A stretch of 64,000 nucleotides of DNA, from NCBI GenBank assembly GCA_019689555.1, contig JADGHE010000002.1, positions 1 to 64,000 of the forward strand, given 5' to 3'. The notes below the pieces were generated by a model. The model saw only the letters and a program-made list of their open reading frames with translations. It did no database searches and was not told the DNA's origin. Positions 48,265 through 55,382 of this stretch are shown piece after piece (within the stretch, counting starts at the first letter, position 1; each line of letters starts with the position of its first letter). The translations under genes and the position numbers were made by a program. Source of the stretch: Variibacter sp. GTDB lineage: Bacteria; Pseudomonadota; Alphaproteobacteria; Rhizobiales; Xanthobacteraceae.

Positions 48265-49320
48265 TCAGGGCTCCGCCAGCGTGAACTGCAGAAGCAGGGT
48301 GCGCTGGAGCGGCGAGAAGTTGTCGTCGGAGACGAGCGTCAGCACGAGCTCGCCGGTCGGCCCGCGATGGACCGAGAGCCCTTCCATATTGTCGATCTGG
48401 AAGCCGGCGTCGGCTTCGATCAGCACCGGACCGTCGACCAGCGCCCCGGGTTCCATGGCCGCGAGCGGCAGCCGCCGAATGCGCATGCCGGGCCCGGCGA
48501 GCAGGGAATATTTGCGCTCCAGGATGAAGGCCTCGCCGGCGGGCGTCACGGCCGCATCGGTGATGTCGAAGTCGTCGCTGCGCTTGACGCTGAAGAGGCC
48601 CGGCCGCGGACCGCCGATGAGAAAGCCGCGGATGTTGCCGTCCGCATCGAGCCCCCGCTCCGAGAACGCAATGAGCGCGCCCGCGAGCGGCAGCCCTTGC
48701 GGAACCACGGCCAAGCCCTCGATCCCCTTGTTCGGCGGGAGCTGCTTCAGTTCGCGGGGCACGGCGACGGGCAGGCCCCGCGCCATCAGCCCGTGGCGGC
48801 GGAAGTCGAACCGGAGGATGTTGTGGACGCGCTCGAGTCCGAGATAGACGGTGCCGCCGTCCTCCGCGAGCGATTCCGCGTCGTACCAGCCGCGCGCCGT
48901 AATCGGGCGCCCGTCCGGGCCGAGAACGGGGGCCATCTCGGCGTCGGCGATCCCGACCGGCGCTTCCCCCTCGTAGCGGATGCGCCCCCGCAGCCAGTGG
49001 CCCTTGTCGGTGACGGCGAGAAAGCGCTCGCCGTCGCGCTCCACGCGGATGGACGAAATCCCGCCGAAATCGCGGGCCGGCGAGGTTAGCTCGATGCCGC
49101 CGCGGAACTCCAGCGCGCCGAAATGTCGGCGCCCCGCATCGCGCGCCTCGAAGTGCGCGATCGTCCTCGCGCGCACCTCGACAGGCACGGGCGCGGGGAC
49201 GGGCGCCTCGCGCGGCCGCTCCGCCGCCGACGGCGCGACATACAGCATGGCGGCCGCCGCGATCACCGCCCCCAGACGCCCGAACCGGGTCCACGCCATG
49301 TCCTTCCCCCTCCGCGCCAT
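48265..49320 (-). CDS. secreted phytase-like esterase (esterase-like activity of phytase family)
   Basis: 351 residues (344 from the inner ATG at 49299, which has a stronger ribosome site and gives a standard signal peptide, MAWTRFGRLGAVIAAAAMLY). Mature part: a beta-propeller with LEFRGGIELTSPARDFGGIS, GWYDAESLAEDGGTVYLGLE, IEGLAVVPQG, AFILERKYSLLAGPGMRIRR and IDNMEGLSVHRGPTGELVLT. These match the phytase-like esterase domain family (DUF4114-free form). The ATG at 49320 shares a base with the stop of the upstream gene (TGATG), so the two are coupled. Confidence 0.85.
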   Translation of the reverse strand: MARRGKDMAWTRFGRLGAVIAAAAMLYVAPSAAERPREAPVPAPVPVEVRARTIAHFEARDAGRRHFGALEFRGGIELTSPARDFGGISSIRVERDGERFLAVTDKGHWLRGRIRYEGEAPVGIADAEMAPVLGPDGRPITARGWYDAESLAEDGGTVYLGLERVHNILRFDFRRHGLMARGLPVAVPRELKQLPPNKGIEGLAVVPQGLPLAGALIAFSERGLDADGNIRGFLIGGPRPGLFSVKRSDDFDITDAAVTPAGEAFILERKYSLLAGPGMRIRRLPLAAMEPGALVDGPVLIEADAGFQIDNMEGLSVHRGPTGELVLTLVSDDNFSPLQRTLLLQFTLAEP

Positions 49321-52280
49321 CACGACACGCCGGCCGCCTCGAGGCTTGCCGCGAGGACGCGCACGGCGTGCAGCGCCTCGCGCCCGGCGCCGTCCTTGAT
49401 CTGATGCCGGCACGACGTGCCGTCCGCCACCACGACGGTCGTCGCGTCGGCCTTGCGGATCGCCGGCAAGAGCGAAAGCTCCGCCATGGCCATGGACACC
49501 TCGATCGTTTCCGAATCGTAGCCGAAGGCGCCCGCCATGCCGCAGCAGCTCGACTCGATCGTCTCCACCTCGAGTCCGGGCACGAGGCCGAGCACCCGCT
49601 GGGTCGCTGCGAGGGCGCCGAAGGCCTTCTGGTGGCAATGTCCGTGCAGCAGAGCGCGCTTCCCCAGCGGCCCGAGCGGAAGCGCGAGGCGCCCCGCCTC
49701 AGCCTCCTGCGCCAGGAATTCGTCGATCAGCAGCGCGCGTTGCGCAAGTTGCGTCGGGCCCTCTCCCTTCACCATGGCCGGCAGCTCGTCCCGGAAGGTG
49801 AACAGGCAGCTCGGCTCGAGGCCGAGCACAGGCAGCCCCCGCGCGACGAGGGGGCCGACCGCGGCGAGCACGCGCGCGGCCTCGGCTCGCGCGGAATCGA
49901 CGTCGCCCACGGCGAGGAAGGTGCGTCCGCAGCACAGGGGCCGCGCGGCCCGGTCGGCGGGCTTTGCGATGTGCGTGCGATAGCCGGCGGCGGCGAGCAC
50001 CTCGAGCGCGGCGCGGATGTTCTCCGGCTCGAAGTAGCGGTTGAAGGTGTCGACAAACAGGACGACCTCGCCGCGCGCGGAGGCCGCTTCGCGGGAAGCC
50101 CCGCCGCCCGCCGCGTCGTCGCGAAACCAGTCGGCCCGCCACTTCGGCAGGCTGCGCCGGGCGCTCAATCGCGCGAATCTTTCGGTGAGCGCGGCCGCCC
50201 CCGGCAGCCGGTCCCGCAGATTGAGGAGCCACGGCGCCTTCGCGGCATAGGGCGCATAGCGCGGCAGAAAAGCGATCAGCCGATCGTGCAACGAAAGGCC
50301 GTGCGTCCGCGCGCGCGCGGCCAGCACTTCGATCTTCATCCGCGCCATGTCGACGCCGGTCGGGCATTCGCGGCGGCAAGCCTTGCAGGAGACGCAGAGC
50401 TTCAGCGTCGCGGCCATTTCGTCGGAGGCGAAGGCGTCCGGGCCGAGCTGGCCGGTGATCGCGAGCCGCAGCGTGTTGGCGCGGCCGCGGGTCACGTCGC
50501 GCTCGTTGCGCGTCACGCGATAGGAGGGGCACATCACGCCGCCGGCGCGCGCGCGGCAGGCGCCGTTGTTGTTGCACATCTCCACGGCGCCCTGGAAGCC
50601 GCCGCCCGCGCCGGGAAAGGCGGACCAGTCGAGCACGGTCGCGAGCGGCTCGCCGCGATAGGCGGGGCCGTAGCGGAAGTTGCGGCGATCGTCGAACCGC
50701 GGCGCGCGGACGATCTTGCCGGGATTGAAGAGCCCCTGCGGGTCGAAGCGATCCTTCACCTCTTCGAAGGCGCGCGTGAGGCGCTCTCCGAACATCCGCT
50801 CGTGAAACTCCGAGCGCACGAGCCCGTCGCCGTGCTCGCCCGAATGCGAGCCCTTGTAGGCGCGCACCAGCGCGAAGGCCTCTTCGGCGATGGCCCGCAT
50901 GGCCTTCACGTCCTTGTCGAGGCGCAGATTGAGGATCGGGCGCACGTGCAGGCAGCCGACCGAGGCATGCGCGTACCAGGTGCCGCGCGTGCCGTGCTTC
51001 GCGAAGATCTCCGTCAGGCGCGCGGTGTATTCGGCGAGATGTTCGAGCGGCACCGCGCAGTCCTCGACGAAGGAGACCGGCTTTCCCTCTTCCTTCATCG
51101 ACATCATGATGTTGAGGCCCGCGGTGCGAAGGTCGGCGATCGCCGTCTGCAGGGCGGGATCGAGCACGTCCACGACGCCGCCCCAGTGCGCGCCGGCCTT
51201 GTCCCAGGCGAAGCCGAGGTCCCCCATGAGCTCGTGCAGGCGGGCGAGCCTTCGCGCGTTTTCCGCCTCGCCCTCGTCGAACTCGACGAGCAGCAGGGCC
51301 TCGGGCTCGCCCTTGACGAACCGCGCGAGCGTCGGGCGAAACATCGCGATCTCGCCGGCGAGCGCGATCATCGTCGAATCGACGAGTTCCACGGCGATGG
51401 GGCCGAGTTTGACGATGTGCTGCGCCGCATCCATCGCCGCGGAGAAGTGACCGAAATGGCATACGCCGAGCGCCCGCTTGCCGAGCACGGGCCAAAGCTT
51501 GAGTTCAATTCTCGTCGAAAACGCGAGCGTGCCTTCGGAGCCCACCAGGATGTGCGCGAGGTTGACGGCGTTGCGCCCGGGCGTCAGCGCGTCGAGATTG
51601 TAGCCGCCGACGCGCCGCTGAACCTTCGGAAAGCGGGCGGCGATCTCCTCCGCTTCGCGCGCGGCGATGCCGAGAAGATCGCGCGCGAGCGCGCGCAAGG
51701 GCGAGCCGTCCGGCAGGTCCGAAAGGTCGGGCGCCACGGGGCCGAAATGCGCCGCCGTCCCGTCGGCGAGCACGGCGTCGATCGACAGCACGTTGTCGCG
51801 CATGGTGCCGTAGCGCAGCGAGCGCCCGCCGCAGGAATTGTTGCCGGCCATGCCGCCGATCGTCGCGCGCGAAGCGGTCGACACGTCCACCGGAAACCAC
51901 AGGCCGTGCGGCCGCAGAGCGCGGTTGAGATCGTCGAGCACCATCCCCGGTTCCACGACGCAGCGGCGGCCGGCCACGTCGAGGTCGAGAAGGCGCGTGA
52001 GATGCTTCGAGCAGTCGATGACGAGCGATTCGTTCACCGTCTGGCCGCTTTGCGAGGTGCCGCCGCCGCGCGGCAGCACGCTCACGCCCGCGGCGCGGGC
52101 GATCGCGATGGCGCGCTCGGCCTCCGCGACCGACCGGGGCACGACGATGCCGACCGGCATCATCTGATAGTGCGAGGCGTCCGTCGCGTAGCGGCCGCGA
52201 TCGAAGGGCGAGAACAGGACATCGCCGCTGACCGCGGCCCGCAGGCGGCGTTCAAGGCCGGGCATGAGGGTGGCAGGCAT
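49320..52280 (-). CDS. large FAD-binding and Fe-S oxidoreductase (YdiJ/D-lactate dehydrogenase type)
   Basis: 986-residue fusion. An FAD-binding PCMH domain at the N-terminus (VSVLPRGGGTSQSGQTVNES, GMAGNNSCGGRSLRYGTMRD) is followed by the FAD-linked C-terminal domain (YKGSHSGEHGDGLVRSEF). Then an Fe-S domain with CVSCKACRRECPTGVD and a cysteine-rich segment before it (CNNNGACRARAG, VMCPSYR). Two CCG-type domains end the protein (PLCCGRTFLAVG, GHCHQKAF, ESSCCGMAGAFGYD). Such proteins oxidise D-lactate, D-2-hydroxyglutarate or glycolate and pass electrons to quinones. The substrate here is inferred only broadly from the neighbouring aminotransferase. Confidence 0.9.
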   Translation of the reverse strand: MPATLMPGLERRLRAAVSGDVLFSPFDRGRYATDASHYQMMPVGIVVPRSVAEAERAIAIARAAGVSVLPRGGGTSQSGQTVNESLVIDCSKHLTRLLDLDVAGRRCVVEPGMVLDDLNRALRPHGLWFPVDVSTASRATIGGMAGNNSCGGRSLRYGTMRDNVLSIDAVLADGTAAHFGPVAPDLSDLPDGSPLRALARDLLGIAAREAEEIAARFPKVQRRVGGYNLDALTPGRNAVNLAHILVGSEGTLAFSTRIELKLWPVLGKRALGVCHFGHFSAAMDAAQHIVKLGPIAVELVDSTMIALAGEIAMFRPTLARFVKGEPEALLLVEFDEGEAENARRLARLHELMGDLGFAWDKAGAHWGGVVDVLDPALQTAIADLRTAGLNIMMSMKEEGKPVSFVEDCAVPLEHLAEYTARLTEIFAKHGTRGTWYAHASVGCLHVRPILNLRLDKDVKAMRAIAEEAFALVRAYKGSHSGEHGDGLVRSEFHERMFGERLTRAFEEVKDRFDPQGLFNPGKIVRAPRFDDRRNFRYGPAYRGEPLATVLDWSAFPGAGGGFQGAVEMCNNNGACRARAGGVMCPSYRVTRNERDVTRGRANTLRLAITGQLGPDAFASDEMAATLKLCVSCKACRRECPTGVDMARMKIEVLAARARTHGLSLHDRLIAFLPRYAPYAAKAPWLLNLRDRLPGAAALTERFARLSARRSLPKWRADWFRDDAAGGGASREAASARGEVVLFVDTFNRYFEPENIRAALEVLAAAGYRTHIAKPADRAARPLCCGRTFLAVGDVDSARAEAARVLAAVGPLVARGLPVLGLEPSCLFTFRDELPAMVKGEGPTQLAQRALLIDEFLAQEAEAGRLALPLGPLGKRALLHGHCHQKAFGALAATQRVLGLVPGLEVETIESSCCGMAGAFGYDSETIEVSMAMAELSLLPAIRKADATTVVVADGTSCRHQIKDGAGREALHAVRVLAASLEAAGVS

Positions 52281-52310
52281 GGGAAAAGGCTTTCGCGCCG
52301 TCGGCTGCCT

Positions 52311-52357
52311 CGGTTAGAGTATCGGCATCGAGTGCCCGGTTAGAGTATCGTCATCGA
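52311..52357. promoter_or_regulatory. two near-identical 21-base direct repeats in a divergent promoter region
   Basis: CGGTTAGAGTATCGGCATCG (plus A) at 52311-52331 and the same with one change (G to T) at 52337-52357, 26 bases apart. The second copy also contains a perfect inverted repeat TATCG-TCAT-CGATA. The region of 111 bases separates the FAD/Fe-S oxidase (minus) from the aminotransferase (plus). The repeats are likely operators controlling one or both. Confidence 0.55.
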
Positions 52358-52391
52358 TAGAACGGACTTCGCTTCGGCGAAAGACGCAATC

Positions 52392-53600
52392 ATGGCCCAG
52401 AACGCCGCGCGCACCGCCGGACGGCACTTTTTGCAGATCCCGGGGCCGACGCCGGTTCCAGACCGCATCCTGCGGGCCATGGACATGCCGGTGATCGACC
52501 ATCGCGGGCCCGAATTCGCGCGGCTTGGCAAGCGGGTGCTCGAGGGCATCAAGACCATCTTTCGCTGCGCCGGGCCGGTGGCGATCTATCCGTCCTCGGG
52601 CACGGGCGCCTGGGAGGCCGCCCTCGTCAACACGCTCTCGCCGGGCGATCGCGTGCTGATGGTCGAGACCGGCCACTTCGCCACGCTGTGGAAGAACATG
52701 GCGACGAAGCTCGGCCTCGTTCCGGAATTCATCGGCACGGACTGGCGCACCGGCGCGCCGCCGGAGGCCATCGCGGCGCGGCTCGCGGACGACAAGGGCC
52801 ACGAAATCAAGGCCGTCTGCGTCGTGCACAACGAAACCTCGACCGGCTGCGTCTCGCACATCGACGCGGTGCGCCGCGCGATCGATTCCGTCCGCCATCC
52901 GGCGCTTCTGATGGTCGACACCATCTCCTCGCTCGGCTCGATCGACTACCGGCACGACGAATGGGGCGTGGACGTGACGGTCGGCGGCTCGCAGAAGGGC
53001 CTGATGCTGCCGCCCGGCCTGTCGTTCAACGCCATCGGGGAGAAGGCGCTGGCGGCGGCGAAAACCGCCAGACTGCCGAAGTCCTTCTGGTCGTGGGAGG
53101 ACATGATCGCGGCCAACAAGAACGGCTTCTTCCCCTACACGCCGGCGACCAACATGCTCTACGCGCTCGCCGAGGCGATCGACATGCTGCACGAGGAGGG
53201 GCTGGAGAACGTCTTCGCCCGCCACGACCGTCACGCCGAGGCGACGCGGCGCGCGGTGCGCGCCTGGGGGCTCGAAATCTGGTGCCGCGAGCCGCGCGAC
53301 TATTCCTCCTCGCTCACCGCCGTGCTGATGCCGGAGGGGCACGACGCCGACGCCTTCCGCCAGGTCGCGCTCGCGCATTACGACATCTCGCTCGGCACCG
53401 GCCTGTCGAAGCTTTCCGGCAAGGTCTTCCGCATCGGCCATCTCGGCGACACCAACGACCTCACCATCGTCGGCGCGCTCGCGGGCGTCGAAATGGCGCT
53501 TTCGCTCGCCGGCGTTCCGCACCGCGCGGGCGGCGTGCAGGCGGCGATGGACTATCTCGCGGACAGGGCGCGCGGCGAGCGCCGCGCGGCGGCGCAGTAG
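52392..53600 (+). CDS. serine-glyoxylate aminotransferase
   Basis: 402-residue PLP-dependent class V aminotransferase that converts serine and glyoxylate to hydroxypyruvate and glycine in the serine cycle or photorespiratory-type recycling. Seen: N-terminal GRHFLQIPGPTPVPDRILRA, the PLP lysine in TVGGSQKGLMLPPGLSF, SSGTGAWEAALVNTLSPGD, and the C-terminal LGTGLSKLSGKVFRIGHLGD. Its divergent partner could supply or remove glyoxylate. No other serine-cycle gene (hpr, gck, mtk) is in the window. Confidence 0.94.
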   Translation: MAQNAARTAGRHFLQIPGPTPVPDRILRAMDMPVIDHRGPEFARLGKRVLEGIKTIFRCAGPVAIYPSSGTGAWEAALVNTLSPGDRVLMVETGHFATLWKNMATKLGLVPEFIGTDWRTGAPPEAIAARLADDKGHEIKAVCVVHNETSTGCVSHIDAVRRAIDSVRHPALLMVDTISSLGSIDYRHDEWGVDVTVGGSQKGLMLPPGLSFNAIGEKALAAAKTARLPKSFWSWEDMIAANKNGFFPYTPATNMLYALAEAIDMLHEEGLENVFARHDRHAEATRRAVRAWGLEIWCREPRDYSSSLTAVLMPEGHDADAFRQVALAHYDISLGTGLSKLSGKVFRIGHLGDTNDLTIVGALAGVEMALSLAGVPHRAGGVQAAMDYLADRARGERRAAAQ

Positions 53601-53859
53601 GCCCGCCTCTCGCCGATTCGCCTGCGTCCGAGCCCGCCGGGAGCCTGCCCCGGCCCCGCTTGCGAGGCGACCAGGGACGCATGGGCCGTTCGTGAGTCTG
53701 CAGGCAGACCCGTCACGAAGGCCGCTTGATGTGGAAGGCGCGTGGAAGGCGCGCCTTCGTTTGCGAGGGCGCGCGGCGAGGCGTTGACCGCTCGGCGATC
53801 CTCGTTGAGAATTTCCGAAAAAGGCAGGGGCCGGCTGCGGCTCCGTGGGGAGGAAGCCA

Positions 53860-54714
53860 GTGAAGCCAGCGGCGTTCGCCTACGCGAAGGCGCGATCGCT
53901 CGACCATGCAATCGAACTGCTCGGCACGCGGGAGGGCGCGCGCGTGCTCGCCGGCGGGCAGAGCCTGATTGCGGCGTTGAACATGCGGCTCGATGCGCCG
54001 CCGCTTCTCGTCGACATCAACGGCGTCTCCGGGCTCGACCGCATCGAGCGGCCGGACGGCCAAGTGGAGATCGGCGCCCTGGTGCGGCACGCGCAGGCGC
54101 TGGGCTCGCAGGTGGTCGCGCGCGACGCGCCGTTGATCGCCCGGGCGCTGCCGCACATCGCCCATCCGGCGATCCGCAATCGCGGCACCGTCGGCGGATC
54201 GATCGCCTACGCCGATCCGGCGGCCGAACTGCCCGCCTGCCTGCTCGCGCTCGCGGGCGAGGTCGATATCACCGGCCCGGCCGGCCGGCGCACCGTGAAG
54301 GCGGACGATTTCTTTCTGGGCCTGTTCGAGACCGCGCTCGGGCCGGGCGAAATCCTGACGGCGATCCGCGTGCCGGCTGCGACGCCGCAGATGCGCTGCG
54401 GTTTCGCCGAGCTCGCGCGGCGGCACGGCGACTACGCGCTCGTCGGCCTTGCGGCCTGCGCGCGGGCCGACGGCGCCGGCCTGCGCGACAGCCGGTTCGT
54501 GTTCTTCGGGGTCGGGGCGACGCCGGTGCGGGCCCGTAAGGCGGAAGCCGTGTTGGACGCGCGCGGCTTCGACGGCCTGGACGAGGCGGTCGCGGCGCTC
54601 GCCGACGATCTTCACCCGGAGGACGACATCCACGCGAGCGGCAAGGCGAAGCGGCACCTCGCGGGCGTGCTGCTGCGCCGCGTCGTGCGCGAAATGCAGG
54701 ATCCGTGGGCATGA
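53860..54714 (+). CDS. molybdenum hydroxylase FAD subunit (CoxM/CutM type)
   Basis: 284-residue medium subunit carrying FAD. N-terminal domain with the FAD motifs VLAGGQSLIAALNMRL and IRNRGTVGGSIAYADPAAEL; the C-terminal CO_deh_flav_C domain starts near residue 170. Electrons go from the Mo centre through the Fe-S subunit to this FAD. The start is read as GTG at 53860 with GGAGG 6 bases before it; the GTG at 53845 lies on the ribosome site. Its stop overlaps the start of the Fe-S gene by 4 bases. Confidence 0.92.
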   Translation: MKPAAFAYAKARSLDHAIELLGTREGARVLAGGQSLIAALNMRLDAPPLLVDINGVSGLDRIERPDGQVEIGALVRHAQALGSQVVARDAPLIARALPHIAHPAIRNRGTVGGSIAYADPAAELPACLLALAGEVDITGPAGRRTVKADDFFLGLFETALGPGEILTAIRVPAATPQMRCGFAELARRHGDYALVGLAACARADGAGLRDSRFVFFGVGATPVRARKAEAVLDARGFDGLDEAVAALADDLHPEDDIHASGKAKRHLAGVLLRRVVREMQDPWA

Positions 54715-55211
54715 GCACTGCCGTCGAAGTCACCCTCATGGTCAATGGCGAGCGGGTCAGCGCCGCGGTCGAGCCGCGCAAGACGCTCGTCGATTTCCTC
54801 CGTGAGGATCTCGCTCTCACGGGCAGTCACGTCGGCTGCGAGCACGGCGTGTGCGGGGCCTGCACGGTGCGCCTCGACGGGGCCATCGTGCGCGGCTGCC
54901 TCACGCTCGCCGTGCAGTGCGACGGCGCGGTGGTCGAAACCATCGAGGGCGTGTCGGACTCCGGCGAAATCGCCGACCTGCAGCAGGCCTTCGAGCGCCG
55001 CAACGCCCTGCAGTGCGGCTATTGCACGCCCGGCATGCTGCTCACCGCCGCGGAGCTCCTGAAGTCGGGCGAGGTGCCGAGCCGCGAGGCCATTCGCGCG
55101 TATCTTTCAGGAAACTACTGCCGCTGCACCGGCTATCACGCGATCGTCGACGCGGTGGAAGCCGTGGCGCGGGCGCGGGCAGGCCAGGTCGGCGTCGGAG
55201 AAGCGCAGTGA
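54711..55211 (+). CDS. molybdenum hydroxylase [2Fe-2S] subunit (CoxS/CutS type)
   Basis: 166-residue small subunit with two clusters. The plant-type ferredoxin cluster is CEHGVCGACTVRLDGA with the fourth Cys in VRGCLTLAV. The second cluster is CGYCTPGM and NYCRCTGYH. It passes electrons between the Mo cofactor and the FAD. ATGA overlap with the FAD gene; the coxL-like gene follows 171 bases later. Confidence 0.95.
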   Translation: MSTAVEVTLMVNGERVSAAVEPRKTLVDFLREDLALTGSHVGCEHGVCGACTVRLDGAIVRGCLTLAVQCDGAVVETIEGVSDSGEIADLQQAFERRNALQCGYCTPGMLLTAAELLKSGEVPSREAIRAYLSGNYCRCTGYHAIVDAVEAVARARAGQVGVGEAQ

Positions 55212-55254
55212 GCGGGCGGCCCCGAAGCCGGTTTGCCGCGGGGCGGGCCAGGCG

Positions 55255-55315
55255 AGCTTTGAAGGGCGGCGTGCCCGCCGCGGAGCCGCGTCCTGCGGCC
55301 GCCTCGGGATGACGG
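55255..55315. repeat. dispersed intergenic repeat, short copy 3
   Basis: Read on the minus strand it starts CGTCATCCCGAGGCGGCCGC, matching CGTCGTCCCGAGG of the copies at 3394 and 15233 apart from one base. It lies between the Fe-S and Mo subunit genes. Confidence 0.45.
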
Positions 55316-55382
55316 GCGAGATCGAGGGAAGGGCGTTGCGCAGCCGACTGACCTGCGCGCGGTGCGATTCGGAGACGACGCG

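Noticed and set aside
53696-53752. Hairpin GTCTGC-AG-GCAGAC and an 11-base tandem repeat GTGGAAGGCGC
   Set aside because: Short and without T tract or position-specific context. They may be part of an ordinary terminator after the aminotransferase gene, but this is too weak to list as a feature.
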